DNA from: an uncultured Lachnospiraceae bacterium | GTDB lineage: Bacteria > Bacillota > Clostridia > Lachnospirales > Lachnospiraceae | Direction of reading: 5' to 3' | DNA length: 64,000 nucleotides | NCBI GenBank assembly: GCA_947627245.1 | Contig: CANQVH010000014.1 | Span: 1 to 64,000 of the forward strand | Shown here: in pieces, positions 18,379 to 27,622 of the stretch | How positions within the stretch are numbered: the stretch's first letter is position 1 | Layout of the letters: each line of letters begins with the position of its first letter | Notes under the pieces: generated by a model | Seen by the model: the letters and a program-made list of their open reading frames with translations, nothing else | What the model was told of the DNA's origin: nothing | Database searches by the model: none | Position numbers and translations under genes: made by a program

Positions 18379-20211
18379 ATGTGCGGAATTGTCGGATACA
18401 CGGGAAAAGAGCAGGCTGCGCCGATCCTTCTGGACGGCCTCGATAAGCTGGAATACCGCGGCTATGACTCGGCGGGCATCGCGGTCTACGACGGGGAGAA
18501 GATCCGTTGGATGAAGGCCCGCGGACGGCTGAAAATACTGCGCGAGATGACGCACGACGGGCAGATCCTTCCGGGCATGTGCGGGATCGGGCATACGCGC
18601 TGGGCGACGCACGGAGTCCCGTCCAATGAGAATGCGCATCCGCATTTCAATGAAACGGGCACGATCGCGGTCGTGCACAACGGAATTATCGAGAATTACC
18701 AGAAGCTGCAGGCCAGCCTGACCGAGAAGGGTTATACGTTCGCCTCGGATACGGACACGGAGGTCGTGGCGCACCTTCTGGACTACTATTACAAAGAGGA
18801 GAAGGATCCGCTTCAGGCGATTCTCCGGACGATGAACCGCGTGGAGGGTTCGTACGCGCTCGGGATTATTTTTCAGGATCATCCGGGACAGCTTTATGCG
18901 GTGCGCAAGGACAGTCCGCTGATCACGGGAAAGGCCGCGGACGGCTGTCTGATCGCGTCCGATGTGCCGGCAATCCTCAAGTATACAAGGGACGTCTACT
19001 TCATTCAGAATGAGGAGATCGTTTGCATGGACGCGGAAAGCCTGCGTTTTTACAACGTGGACGGAGAGCAGATCAAGAAGGAATCTGTAACGATTCAGTG
19101 GGACGTAGCGGCGGCCGAGAAGGCGGGCTACGAGCATTTCATGCTCAAGGAGATCTACGAGCAGCCGAAGGCCGTGACCGATACGTTGAACCCGAGGATC
19201 CGCGACGGAAAGGTCGAGATCGAGGAGCTTGGGATGACGGATGAGGAGATCAGGGCTCTGAAGAAGATCTACATCGTGGCCTGCGGCTCCGCCTACCACA
19301 CCGGAGTCGTCGCGAAGTATGTGTTCGAGGAGCTGGCTCGGATCCCGACAGAGACGGATCTGGCGTCGGAGTTCCGCTATCGCAATCCGATTCTGGACGA
19401 GGGGACGCTGGTAATCGTAGTCAGTCAGTCTGGCGAGACCGCCGACACGCTGGCGGCTCTGCGCGAGGCAAGGAAGCGCGGCATCAGGGTGCTCGGGATC
19501 GTGAACGTGGTCGGAAGCTCTATTGCAAGAGAGGCGGACGACGTGATGTATACGTGGGCCGGCCCGGAGATCGCGGTGGCGACGACAAAAGCGTACAGTA
19601 CGCAGTTGATTGCGGAATATCTGCTCGCGATCCGTTTCGCGCAGGCGCGCGGCACGGTGAGCGACGATGAAGTCAGCGAGATGCTGACCGAGCTTCGCAG
19701 ACTTCCGGAGCACATCGACCTGCTTTTGGGACATAAGGAAAAGATCCAGAGATTCGCGAACCGGTACATTGCGGCGCGCGACGTGTTCTTCATCGGGCGC
19801 GGCATCGACTACGCGATCTCGCTTGAGGGTTCGCTGAAGCTCAAGGAGGTCTCTTACATTCACTCGGAGGCTTACGCGGCCGGAGAGCTGAAGCATGGGA
19901 CGATCTCGCTGATCGAGGACGGCACGCTCGTCGCGGCGGTGCTGACGCAGGAGGATCTTTACAAGAAAATGATCAGTAACATGGTCGAGGTCAAGACGCG
20001 CGGCGCGTTTCTGCTCGCGGTGACGAACGTCGGAAACACGGAAGTGGAGAAGGCCGCGGACTATGTGATCTATATACCGGAAACGCATAAATATTTCACG
20101 GCTTCGCTCGCGGTGATCCCGCTTCAGCTTTTCGCATATTATGTGGCGATCGGCAAGGGCTGCGACGTAGATAAGCCGCGGAATCTCGCAAAGTCGGTGA
20201 CGGTGGAGTGA
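18379..20211 (+). CDS. glmS: glutamine-fructose-6-phosphate aminotransferase (isomerising)
   Basis: GlmS makes glucosamine-6-phosphate from fructose-6-phosphate and glutamine, the entry step to UDP-GlcNAc for peptidoglycan and wall glycans. At 610 residues it has the standard length. Cys2 after Met removal becomes the nucleophile (MCGIVGYTGKEQA). The glutaminase half shows IGHTRWATHG and HNGIIENY. The two SIS domains show ACGSAYHTGVVAKY, SQSGETADTLAALREA, TTKAYSTQL and a C-terminal KPRNLAKSVTVE. GGAGGT at 18365-18370 overlaps the preceding gene's end. No glmS ribozyme is visible upstream; the 7-base gap leaves no room for one. Confidence 0.98.
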   Translation: MCGIVGYTGKEQAAPILLDGLDKLEYRGYDSAGIAVYDGEKIRWMKARGRLKILREMTHDGQILPGMCGIGHTRWATHGVPSNENAHPHFNETGTIAVVHNGIIENYQKLQASLTEKGYTFASDTDTEVVAHLLDYYYKEEKDPLQAILRTMNRVEGSYALGIIFQDHPGQLYAVRKDSPLITGKAADGCLIASDVPAILKYTRDVYFIQNEEIVCMDAESLRFYNVDGEQIKKESVTIQWDVAAAEKAGYEHFMLKEIYEQPKAVTDTLNPRIRDGKVEIEELGMTDEEIRALKKIYIVACGSAYHTGVVAKYVFEELARIPTETDLASEFRYRNPILDEGTLVIVVSQSGETADTLAALREARKRGIRVLGIVNVVGSSIAREADDVMYTWAGPEIAVATTKAYSTQLIAEYLLAIRFAQARGTVSDDEVSEMLTELRRLPEHIDLLLGHKEKIQRFANRYIAARDVFFIGRGIDYAISLEGSLKLKEVSYIHSEAYAAGELKHGTISLIEDGTLVAAVLTQEDLYKKMISNMVEVKTRGAFLLAVTNVGNTEVEKAADYVIYIPETHKYFTASLAVIPLQLFAYYVAIGKGCDVDKPRNLAKSVTVE

Positions 20212-20358
20212 CAAGGTTCGAGCGCGCTCCGGCTTAGGTGCGGTTTCTTCGGCGGAAGAATAAGATAGAAAAAGAGATGGAAATAAGAGAGAGTCATAAG
20301 AGATATGGGATGGAATCACGAGACAGAAACATGAGATAGAATGGGAGTATACCAGTAG

Positions 20359-21912
20359 ATGGACGACAAGGACAGAAAAGACGAATACGAGAAGATCTGC
20401 CTTATGTGCAGGCGTCCGGAGAGCCGGGCCGGGAAGATGCTGGAGATGGGAAACGACATCTGCATCTGCCGGGAGTGCTTGCAGAAGGCAATCGATTCGA
20501 TGAAATTTTCCGGGATCTCGTACGATGATTTTATGAATTTTATGCCGGACTTTTCCAAAAACGGCGGTACGGATTCGAAGGATAAAAAAGAAAAACAGGA
20601 GGTCGTCGAGGCGGGCTCCGGCTCAGGTGATCCGGACGATCCGGGGAAGAAGGACGGAAAAGACGGCTCGGAAAAGAAGCCGGGCGGGATACCGACGATC
20701 GGAATGATCAACCTGTCAGACATCTTAGGCGGTATGGGGATGGGCGTTCCGCGCCAGCAGATCCGGAAGAAAAAGGAAAAAGAAAAAAAGCCCGTAAAGC
20801 AGATCGATATCAACAACATCCCGGCGCCGCACAAGATCAAGGCGAGCCTCGACGAGTATTTGGTCGGGCAGGAGCATGCGAAGAAGGTGATTTCGGTCGC
20901 CGTCTACAACCACTACAAGCGGATCGCGGCAGGGGCGGAGGACGTCGAGATCGAGAAGTCCAACATGCTGATGCTCGGACCGACCGGCTGCGGCAAGACG
21001 TATCTGGTGAAGACGATGGCGCGGCTTCTGGACGTGCCGCTCGCGATGGCGGACGCGACCTCTCTGACGGAGGCGGGCTACATCGGCGATGATATTGAGA
21101 GCGTGATCTCGCGGCTTCTGACGGCGGCGGACAACGACGTGGATCGGGCCGAGCAGGGGATCGTTTTCATCGACGAGATAGACAAGATCGCCAAGAAGCG
21201 CAACGCGAATCAGCGCGACGTCAGCGGCGAGGCGGTGCAGCAGGGAATGCTGAAGCTTTTGGAGGGCAGTGAGGTGGAGGTGCCGGTCGGCGCGGCGAGC
21301 AAGAATGCGATGGTGCCGATGGTGACGGTGAACACGCAGAACATCCTGTTCATCTGCGGCGGAGCGTTTCCGGGGCTTGAGGATATCATTAAGGAGCGAT
21401 TGAACAAGCAGGCCGCCATCGGCTTCTTCGCGGATCTCAAGGACAAATACGACGACGATCCGAATCTTCTGTCGAAGGTGACGGTCGAAGACCTGCGGAC
21501 GTTCGGCATGATCCCTGAGTTCATCGGGCGTCTGCCGATCATCTTCTCGCTGGAGGCGCTGACAAAGGATATGCTGGTGCGGATCCTCAAGGAGCCGCGC
21601 AACGCGATCCTCAAGCAGTATCAGAAGCTGCTCGCGCTCGATGAGGTGCAGCTCGAGGTCGACGACGGCGCGCTGGAGGCGATCGCGCAGAAGGCGCTTG
21701 AGAAGAAGACCGGCGCGCGGGCGCTGCGCTCGATTCTTGAGGAATTTATGCTGGATATCATGTATGAGATTCCGAAGGATGATAATATCGGGAAGGTGAC
21801 GCTCACGCGGGAATACATCGAGCATACGGGAGGTCCGGTGATTACGCTGCGCGACGTAGGCTACCGTCTGACTCAGAGCGAAACGCCTCCGGCTAACATT
21901 GCGGCAAAGTAA
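20359..21912 (+). CDS. clpX: ClpX-like AAA+ unfoldase, divergent paralogue
   Basis: ClpX rings unfold tagged proteins and feed them to ClpP. The 517 residues start with a four-cysteine zinc finger (Cys14, Cys17, Cys37, Cys40). A charged, Gly- and Lys-rich linker (about 70-145) follows, longer than in typical ~420-residue ClpX. The AAA+ core shows Walker A GPTGCGKT, pore loop EAGYIGDD, Walker B IVFIDEIDKIAKK, DVSGEAVQQ, and sensor motifs FIGRLP and KKTGARALR. An IGF tripeptide, the ClpP-docking loop, is kept (AAIGFFAD). The RKH loop expected before the FICGGAF block is replaced by an ASKNAM sequence. No clpP or tig gene is nearby, so this may be a second ClpX with other substrates. Confidence 0.88.
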   Translation: MDDKDRKDEYEKICLMCRRPESRAGKMLEMGNDICICRECLQKAIDSMKFSGISYDDFMNFMPDFSKNGGTDSKDKKEKQEVVEAGSGSGDPDDPGKKDGKDGSEKKPGGIPTIGMINLSDILGGMGMGVPRQQIRKKKEKEKKPVKQIDINNIPAPHKIKASLDEYLVGQEHAKKVISVAVYNHYKRIAAGAEDVEIEKSNMLMLGPTGCGKTYLVKTMARLLDVPLAMADATSLTEAGYIGDDIESVISRLLTAADNDVDRAEQGIVFIDEIDKIAKKRNANQRDVSGEAVQQGMLKLLEGSEVEVPVGAASKNAMVPMVTVNTQNILFICGGAFPGLEDIIKERLNKQAAIGFFADLKDKYDDDPNLLSKVTVEDLRTFGMIPEFIGRLPIIFSLEALTKDMLVRILKEPRNAILKQYQKLLALDEVQLEVDDGALEAIAQKALEKKTGARALRSILEEFMLDIMYEIPKDDNIGKVTLTREYIEHTGGPVITLRDVGYRLTQSETPPANIAAK

Positions 21913-21975
21913 GACGCGGACTGCCCGGCAAAATTTGAGATTATCAGGATTTTTCTGACAATATCGGTGCGGGCG

Positions 21976-22004
21976 TTGACAGCGTTTGACAAAAATGATA
22001 TGTT
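21976..22004 (+). promoter_or_regulatory. sigma-70 type promoter of rpoD
   Basis: A consensus TTGACA at 21976-21981 is followed 17 bases later by TATGTT at 21999-22004. It lies about 75 bases before the rpoD start in the space after clpX. Confidence 0.65.
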
Positions 22005-22078
22005 AAAGAGTACGAAAGCAACTACTCGGCACAGACCGAAGCAATAGCTACGAACGAAGTAATGAGGAGAGAGCATTG

Positions 22079-23206
22079 ATGAATGAAGCACAGGAGCAGT
22101 TTTTGAAGGTTCTGGAAAGCCTGAAAGCAACGGCCAAGGCAAAGAAGAATACTTTGGATTACGACGAGATCCTCAAGGCTTTTGAGGGAGTCGAACTGAC
22201 GGAAGATAAGATGGATGTGATCTTCGAATATTTGGAGAAGAACCACATCGACGTGATGCAGGTGAAGTCTGAGGAGGATGCCGCGGACGACCTGCTTCTC
22301 GAATCGGAAGAGGATATTCTGCTGTCCGACCATGACGAGATCGATCTGATCAACGACGTGGATGTCCTTGAGGGTGTCAGCACGGAGGATCCGGTGCGGA
22401 TGTACTTAAAGGAGATCGGTAATGTTCCGCTGCTCTCCGGCGATGAAGAGGTCGAGCTGGCGAAGCGTGTGGAGGCCGGAGACGAGGAAGCGAAGAAGGC
22501 GCTGACGGAAGCGAACCTGCGTCTGGTAGTCAGCATTGCCAAAAAATATGTCGGCAGGGGCATGCCGTTTCTGGATCTGATTCAAGAGGGCAACATGGGC
22601 CTGATGAAAGCCGTCGACAAGTTTGATTACACGAAGGGCTATAAGTTCAGTACATACGCGACATGGTGGATCCGTCAGGCGATCACGAGAGGCATCGCGG
22701 ACACGGGCAGGACCATCCGCGTTCCGGTGCATATGGTTGAGACGATCAACAAGACGCTGCGCATGACGAGGACACTGCTTCAGGAGTTCGGACGCGAGCC
22801 GACCCCGGAGGAGGTCGCGGAGCGGCTGGGCGTTCCGGTGAGCCGCGTGCGCGAGGTGCTGAAGATTTCGAGGGATCCGGTGTCGCTCGACACGCCGATC
22901 GGCGAGGAGGACGATTCCCACCTCGGGGACTTCATCGAGGATGATACGGCGCTTTCGCCGGCGGATTCCGCGGCGTTCTCGATGCTGCGCGAGGAGCTGG
23001 GTACGGCGCTCGAATCCCTGACGGACCGCGAGCGGCAGGTCGTACAGTTGCGTTTCGGACTCAAGGACGGCCGCGCAAGGACGCTTGAGGAGGTCGGCAA
23101 GGAGTTCAAGGTCACGCGTGAGCGTATCCGCCAGATCGAGGCGAAGGCCCTGCGGAAGCTGCGCCATCCGTCGAGAAGCAAACGGCTGAAGGATTTCCTT
23201 ACATAA
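22079..23206 (+). CDS. rpoD: primary RNA polymerase sigma factor (sigma-70/SigA)
   Basis: This is the main vegetative sigma factor; 375 residues fits the Firmicutes SigA size. A region 1.1-like acidic N-terminus is followed by region 1.2 ([11 protein letters not shown]), region 2 ([33 protein letters not shown]), region 3 ([15 protein letters not shown]) and region 4 ([29 protein letters not shown]). ATG 22079 is preferred over the adjoining TTG 22076; GAGGAGA ends 8 bases upstream. In many Firmicutes dnaG lies directly upstream of this gene; here it does not. Promoter at 21976-22004, terminator at 23232-23258. Confidence 0.97.
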   Translation: MNEAQEQFLKVLESLKATAKAKKNTLDYDEILKAFEGVELTEDKMDVIFEYLEKNHIDVMQVKSEEDAADDLLLESEEDILLSDHDEIDLINDVDVLEGVSTEDPVRMYLKEIGNVPLLSGDEEVELAKRVEAGDEEAKKALTEANLRLVVSIAKKYVGRGMPFLDLIQEGNMGLMKAVDKFDYTKGYKFSTYATWWIRQAITRGIADTGRTIRVPVHMVETINKTLRMTRTLLQEFGREPTPEEVAERLGVPVSRVREVLKISRDPVSLDTPIGEEDDSHLGDFIEDDTALSPADSAAFSMLREELGTALESLTDRERQVVQLRFGLKDGRARTLEEVGKEFKVTRERIRQIEAKALRKLRHPSRSKRLKDFLT

Positions 23207-23231
23207 GCTCTGAATACAGGCAAAACAGCAG

Positions 23232-23258
23232 GCGGCGCCGGATGTACGGCGCCGCTTT
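23232..23258 (+). terminator. terminator after rpoD
   Basis: A perfect 9-base GC-rich stem (23232-23240 pairs with 23247-23255) with a 6-base loop is followed by TTT. The short T run makes it a modest intrinsic terminator, though Rho is also encoded in the window. Confidence 0.65.
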
Positions 23259-23291
23259 GACCGTTCCGGTATTTTTGCGGTAAGGTTCTGG

Positions 23292-23320
23292 TGTACAAAC
23301 CGGCTTTTTTGGCTTATAAT
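23292..23320 (+). promoter_or_regulatory. candidate promoter of the yqeY-like gene
   Basis: TATAAT at 23315-23320 has a partial -35 TGTACA 17 bases upstream at 23292-23297. It lies 47 bases before the next gene and after the rpoD terminator. Confidence 0.55.
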
Positions 23321-23366
23321 AGAAAACAATAATGCATGGCAAATACAGGATTGCAGGAGGTAGGAC

Positions 23367-23804
23367 ATGGATATTGAATTGTTGAGAAAAGACATGGTGG
23401 CGGCGATGAAGGCAAAGGATAAGCCGCGCAAGGAGGCGATCTCATCTCTGATCTCCGCGATTAAGAAGGTCGCGATCGACGAGGGATGCAGGGACGATAT
23501 TCCGGAAGAGCTGGCGGATCGCGTGATCCTAAAGGAGATGAAGACGGTCAGGGAGCAGATTGACACCTGCCCGGATTCACGCGTGGATCTGAAGGAGGAA
23601 TATCAGTTCCGCTATGACGTGATCTCGGAGTATGCGCCGAAGCTGATGTCGGCGGACGAGGTGAAAGCGTATCTGCAGGACAAATTCGCCGATCTGCTTG
23701 CGACAAAGAACAAAGGGCAGATCATGAAGGCGGTTATGACGGAGCTCAAGGGAAAGGCCGACGGCAAGGTGATCAATCAGGTCGTCGCGGTGCTGTGTGG
23801 CTGA
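23367..23804 (+). CDS. yqeY: GatB/YqeY domain protein
   Basis: A 145-residue helical protein of the YqeY family, which shares its fold with the tRNA-binding tail domain of GatB. Its precise function in bacteria is not settled; a role linked to aminoacyl-tRNA amidation is often assumed. Family marks are the N-terminal MDIELLRKDMVAAMKAKDKPRKEAISSLI stretch (read 1-29) and the C-terminal KNKGQIMKAVMTELKGKADGK, which contains the usual GxxM and G+ADG elements. GGAGGT precedes ATG 23367. The next gene starts 37 bases downstream, so the pair may be an operon. Confidence 0.93.
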   Translation: MDIELLRKDMVAAMKAKDKPRKEAISSLISAIKKVAIDEGCRDDIPEELADRVILKEMKTVREQIDTCPDSRVDLKEEYQFRYDVISEYAPKLMSADEVKAYLQDKFADLLATKNKGQIMKAVMTELKGKADGKVINQVVAVLCG

Positions 23805-23841
23805 ATTAGAGGTAGAGGTAAAAATACAGGAGGAAATGCAG

Positions 23842-24954
23842 ATGCAGGAAACCAGACCTTTCGTTCCGTGGGAGATGATGCGGAACTTCATGGAGCAGGT
23901 ATTTCAGAAGGAAGGAGTGCCGGAGGCGGACGCGAAGGTCTGCGCCGAGGTGCTTCTTGAGAGCGACCGCCGCGGCATCGAGAGCCACGGGTGCAACCGT
24001 TTCAAGCCGATCTATATTGACCGCATCGACGCGGGCATCTTAAACCCGGTGACGGAATTCGAGGTCGTCCGGGAGACGCCGACAACGGCGGTCGTGGACG
24101 GACACAACGGCATGGGTATGGTCGTCGGGACGAAGTCGATGCAGATGGCGATCGACAAAGCGAAGCAGTACGGTATGGGCATGGTGGCTGTGCGCAATTC
24201 GACGCACTACGGGATCGCCGGTTACTATGCGACGATGGCGACGAAGAACAACATGATCGGCATCACGGGCACGAACGCGCGCCCGTCGATCGCGCCGACC
24301 TTCGGCGTGGAAAATATGCTGGGGACGAACCCGATCACCTTCGGCATGCCGACGGACGAGGAGTTCCCATTCGTGCTGGACTGCGCGACCTCAATCTCCC
24401 AGAGAGGCAAGATTGAATATTTCGCGCGCGCCGGTCTTCCGACGCCTGCCGGCATGGTGATCGGACGGGACGGAAAGCCGATGACGGACAGCGCGGATAT
24501 CCTGAACGCGCTGAATGAGAAGCGCGCCGCGCTTGCGCCGCTCGGCGGAATCGGAGACGAACTCGCGGGCTACAAGGGCTACGGCTATGCGACGGTGGTG
24601 GAGATCCTGTCCGCGGCGCTGCAGGCGGGAAGTTATCTTCGCATGCTCTCCGGGTTCGATGCGGACGGCAACAAGATCCCGTATCCGCTCGGGCACTTCT
24701 TCATCGCAATCGACACGGAGGCGTTCATGGGCGCCGATTCCTTTAAGAAGACCGCCGGAAACATTCTGCGCGAGCTGCGCGCGTCCGAGAAGGCGCCCGG
24801 CTGCGACCGCATTTACACGGCAGGCGAGAAGGAATACGAGATTTGGCAGTTCCGCAAGGACAAGGGCGTACCGGTCGGCGAAGCCGTCCAGAAGGAGCTC
24901 ATCGGACTGCGCGACCGGTTTGGACTGACGCAATTTTGCTTTCCGTTTGAGTAA
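23842..24954 (+). CDS. Ldh-family NAD(P)-dependent dehydrogenase (malate/L-lactate dehydrogenase type)
   Basis: The protein belongs to the malate/lactate/ureidoglycolate/sulfolactate dehydrogenase family, unrelated to classical LDH. Key pieces are ESDRRGIESHGCNRF with the conserved SHG, VDGHNGMGMV, RNSTHYGIAGYYA, a GTNARPSIAPTFG segment and MLGTNPITFGMPT. From ATG 23842 it has 370 residues, close to the family norm. AGGAGG at 23828-23833 selects this ATG over GTG 23797 and ATG 23836. The substrate cannot be assigned from sequence; a 2-hydroxy acid is the family expectation. Confidence 0.9.
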   Translation: MQETRPFVPWEMMRNFMEQVFQKEGVPEADAKVCAEVLLESDRRGIESHGCNRFKPIYIDRIDAGILNPVTEFEVVRETPTTAVVDGHNGMGMVVGTKSMQMAIDKAKQYGMGMVAVRNSTHYGIAGYYATMATKNNMIGITGTNARPSIAPTFGVENMLGTNPITFGMPTDEEFPFVLDCATSISQRGKIEYFARAGLPTPAGMVIGRDGKPMTDSADILNALNEKRAALAPLGGIGDELAGYKGYGYATVVEILSAALQAGSYLRMLSGFDADGNKIPYPLGHFFIAIDTEAFMGADSFKKTAGNILRELRASEKAPGCDRIYTAGEKEYEIWQFRKDKGVPVGEAVQKELIGLRDRFGLTQFCFPFE

Positions 24955-24956
24955 AG

Positions 24957-24985
24957 TTGACAGTATAGTTGGCGAAGATTATAAT
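24957..24985 (+). promoter_or_regulatory. perfect-consensus sigma-70 promoter of the aminotransferase-trk genes
   Basis: TTGACA (24957-24962) and TATAAT (24980-24985) match consensus at all twelve positions with the optimal 17-base spacer. It begins immediately after the stop of the preceding dehydrogenase gene. Transcription would start near 24992, giving an untranslated leader of about 80 bases that contains a strong hairpin. Confidence 0.88.
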
Positions 24986-24999
24986 ATTCGCGAAAGCAA

Positions 25000-25037
25000 T
25001 GAGCCGTGCGAAGTTTTTCTGTGGCTGGCACGGCTCA
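25000..25037 (+). promoter_or_regulatory. leader hairpin before the aminotransferase gene
   Basis: A perfect 10-base stem (25000-25009 with 25028-25037) encloses an 18-base loop rich in T. It starts about 8 bases after the predicted transcription start and ends 35 bases before the start codon. There is no T run after it, so it is not a simple terminator. It could stabilise the messenger 5' end or bind a regulator. Confidence 0.6.
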
Positions 25038-25072
25038 GAAAACGATACAATCCAGAAGCGAGGAAAAATGCT

Positions 25073-26260
25073 ATGATTTCGGAGAAGATGAAGCCGTTTT
25101 TGAAAAATAACTCGGCGATTCGCGCGATGTTTGAAGAGGGAAAAAGAATGGCGGCCGAGTACGGCGCGGACAAGGTCTATGATTTTAGCCTTGGCAATCC
25201 GAACGTACCGGCTCCGGCGAAGATCAGGGACGCGATCGTCTCCATTCTCGACGAGGAAGATCCGGTATTTGTGCATGGTTATATGAGCAATGCCGGATTT
25301 CCGCATGTCCGGAAAGCGATCGCAGACAACTTAAATGTCCGATTCGGGACGCATTTTACGGAGAACAACCTGATCATGACCGTAGGCGCGGGCAGCGGAC
25401 TCAACGTCTGCCTGAAGACGATCATAAATCCGGGCGATGAGGTGATCGTTTTCGCCCCGTATTTTCTCGAATACGGCGCGTACATCGGCAATTACGACGG
25501 AGTGCTGGTGCAGGCGGATCCGGACACGGAGACGTTCCAGCTTAATCTGGCGGATTTTGAGCGGAAGCTCTCCCCGAAGACCAAGGCGGTCATCATCAAC
25601 AACCCGCACAACCCGACGGGCGTCGTCTTCTCCGAGGAGACGATCAAGACGCTTGCCGCAATCCTGACAAAGAAGCAGCAGGAGTACGGGCATGCGATCT
25701 ATCTGCTCTCGGATGAGCCGTACCGCGAGCTCGCGTTCGACGGCGCGCAGGTGCCGTTTGTGACGAAGTATTACGAGAATACGATGGTGGTCTATTCTTA
25801 CAGCAAATCCCTCTCTCTGCCGGGTGAGCGTATCGGCTATGTCGTGATCCCGGATGAAGTGGAAGACAGCGAGGATACGATCACCGCGGCGACGATCGCG
25901 AACCGCATCAGCGGCTGTGTGAACGCGCCGTCCTTGATCCAGTTGGCCGTCGCGAAGTGCGTCGACGCGGAGGTGGACTTGAACTATTACGACCGGAACC
26001 GCAAAGCCCTGTACGACGGGCTGACCGGGTTCGGCTTTACGTGCGTGCGGCCGGAGGGCGCCTTCTATCTGTGGCTAAAGTCTCCGGTGGAGGATGAAAA
26101 GGCATTCGTGGAGGCCGCGAAGAAATACCATATTCTGATGGTGCCGGGCAGCTCGTTCGCCTGCCCCGGCTATGTGCGGCTCGCGTACTGTGTTTCCTAC
26201 GAGACGATTCAGAACGCGCTGCCGGAGTTTGGGAAGCTTGCAAAGGAGTACGGCTTATGA
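25073..26260 (+). CDS. class I pyridoxal-phosphate aminotransferase (AspC/PatA-like)
   Basis: The 395-residue protein has the fold-type I aminotransferase layout: DFSLGNPNVPAPAKI near the start, VGAGSGLNVCLKTI, NNPHNPTGVVFSEE, LLSDEPYRELAFDG, and YSYSKSLSLPGERIGYV holding the PLP lysine. PGSSFACPGYVRLAYC near the end carries the substrate carboxylate-binding Arg. The exact amino-acid substrate cannot be told. ATG 25073 has GCGAGGA upstream; the frame is open further 5' but those codons overlap the promoter. The stop overlaps the trkA start as ATGA at 26257-26260, so expression is coupled. Confidence 0.92.
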   Translation: MISEKMKPFLKNNSAIRAMFEEGKRMAAEYGADKVYDFSLGNPNVPAPAKIRDAIVSILDEEDPVFVHGYMSNAGFPHVRKAIADNLNVRFGTHFTENNLIMTVGAGSGLNVCLKTIINPGDEVIVFAPYFLEYGAYIGNYDGVLVQADPDTETFQLNLADFERKLSPKTKAVIINNPHNPTGVVFSEETIKTLAAILTKKQQEYGHAIYLLSDEPYRELAFDGAQVPFVTKYYENTMVVYSYSKSLSLPGERIGYVVIPDEVEDSEDTITAATIANRISGCVNAPSLIQLAVAKCVDAEVDLNYYDRNRKALYDGLTGFGFTCVRPEGAFYLWLKSPVEDEKAFVEAAKKYHILMVPGSSFACPGYVRLAYCVSYETIQNALPEFGKLAKEYGL

Positions 26261-27612
26261 AGATCATAATAGTGGGTCTCGGCAAGGTCGGGCAGTCGCT
26301 CGCAATCGAGCTGAGCCGGGAGGGCAACGATATCACGGCCATCGATCGGAAAGAGGATGTGGTAGAAGAGATTTCGAGCCTCTACGACCTGATGGGCATT
26401 CTGGGGAACGGCGCGAGCTATTCCGTGCAGATAGAGGCCGGCATCGAGAAGGCCGATCTGCTGATCGCGGTGACCGGCTCGGACGAGCTGAACCTGCTCT
26501 GTTGCCTGATCGCGAAGAAGGCCGGCAACTGCCACACGATCGCGCGGGTGCGCAATCCGGAGTACAGCAAGGAGCTCAGCTTCATCAAGGAGGAGCTTGG
26601 GCTGGCGATGGTGATCAATCCGGAGTTCACGGCGGCGCGCGAGATTTCACAGGTGCTGAAATTTCCCTCGGCGATCGGGGTCAGCTCCTTCTCAAAGAGC
26701 AGGGTGGAGCTGCTGAAGTTCCGCGTGTCAGAGCAGTCCGCGCTGAATAACGCGCGCATCTCCGATCTGTTTTCCGACGGACAGAACGTCCTGATCTGCG
26801 CGGTCGAGCGCGGCGAGGAGGTCTTCATTCCGGACGGCAATTTTGTCCTTGAGGCGAGAGATCTTGTATCCGTCGTCGGCGCGACCGCGGAGGCCAATGA
26901 ATTTTTCCGCAGGGCCGGGATCGTCACGAATCAGGTGAAAAGCCTGATGATCGTCGGCGGCAGCTCCGTCGCCTACTATCTTGCGAAGATGATGCTTTCG
27001 CTCGGCGTGAGAGTCAAGCTGATCGAGAAGGACCTCAAGCGTTGCGAACAGCTCTCCGAGATGCTCCCGAAGGCCACGATCGTCCACGGAGACGGCACGG
27101 ACAAGGAGCTTCTGATGGAGGAAAAGATTGACAAATACGAGAGCTTTGCGGCTCTGACGAATATCGACGAGGAAAACATCCTGATCTCCCTGTTTGCCCG
27201 GAAGATCGGCAATATGAAACAGGTCACGAAGATCAACCGCGCCGTATTCGATGAGGTGATCGACGAGTTGGATCTCGACACAGTGGTTCATCCGAAGGAT
27301 ATTACGGCGGAGCATATCGTCCGCTATGTCCGCTCCATGAAAAACGCGTCCGGCAGCAATGTGGAGACGCTGCATAAGATCATCAACGGCAAGGCCGAGG
27401 CGCTGGAATTCATGATCCGGGGCAAATCCCGCGTGACCGATACTCCGCTTCAGGATCTTCGGATCCGCAAGGGCATCCTTGTCGCGAGCATCAGCCGGAA
27501 GGGACAGGTCATCATCCCGCGCGGCGCGGATATGCTCAAGGAGGGCGACGGCGTGATCGTGATTACGCAATTCAGCGGATTGAACGACATTCAGGATATA
27601 CTGGAGAGATAG
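26257..27612 (+). CDS. trkA: Trk potassium uptake regulatory subunit
   Basis: TrkA is the cytoplasmic NAD(H)/ATP-binding ring that gates TrkH. The 451 residues show the duplicated RCK layout: N-domain 1 with IIIVGLGKVGQSLA (GxGxxG intact), ITAIDR and LGNGAS; TrkA-C 1 (about 140-220); N-domain 2 with LMIVGGSSVAYYLA, VKLIEKD and HGDGTD; and a final TrkA-C domain. The second Rossmann motif GGSSVA is not a full GxGxxG, which may mean only the first half binds nucleotide well. ATG 26257 overlaps the aminotransferase stop; trkH follows after 10 bases. Confidence 0.95.
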   Translation: MKIIIVGLGKVGQSLAIELSREGNDITAIDRKEDVVEEISSLYDLMGILGNGASYSVQIEAGIEKADLLIAVTGSDELNLLCCLIAKKAGNCHTIARVRNPEYSKELSFIKEELGLAMVINPEFTAAREISQVLKFPSAIGVSSFSKSRVELLKFRVSEQSALNNARISDLFSDGQNVLICAVERGEEVFIPDGNFVLEARDLVSVVGATAEANEFFRRAGIVTNQVKSLMIVGGSSVAYYLAKMMLSLGVRVKLIEKDLKRCEQLSEMLPKATIVHGDGTDKELLMEEKIDKYESFAALTNIDEENILISLFARKIGNMKQVTKINRAVFDEVIDELDLDTVVHPKDITAEHIVRYVRSMKNASGSNVETLHKIINGKAEALEFMIRGKSRVTDTPLQDLRIRKGILVASISRKGQVIIPRGADMLKEGDGVIVITQFSGLNDIQDILER

Positions 27613-27622
27613 GACGGCGGAT

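Noticed and set aside
24947-25072. N-terminal extension of the class I aminotransferase from 24947
   Set aside because: It would place the start codon inside the preceding gene and run through a perfect promoter and a hairpin; ATG 25073 has its own ribosome-binding site.
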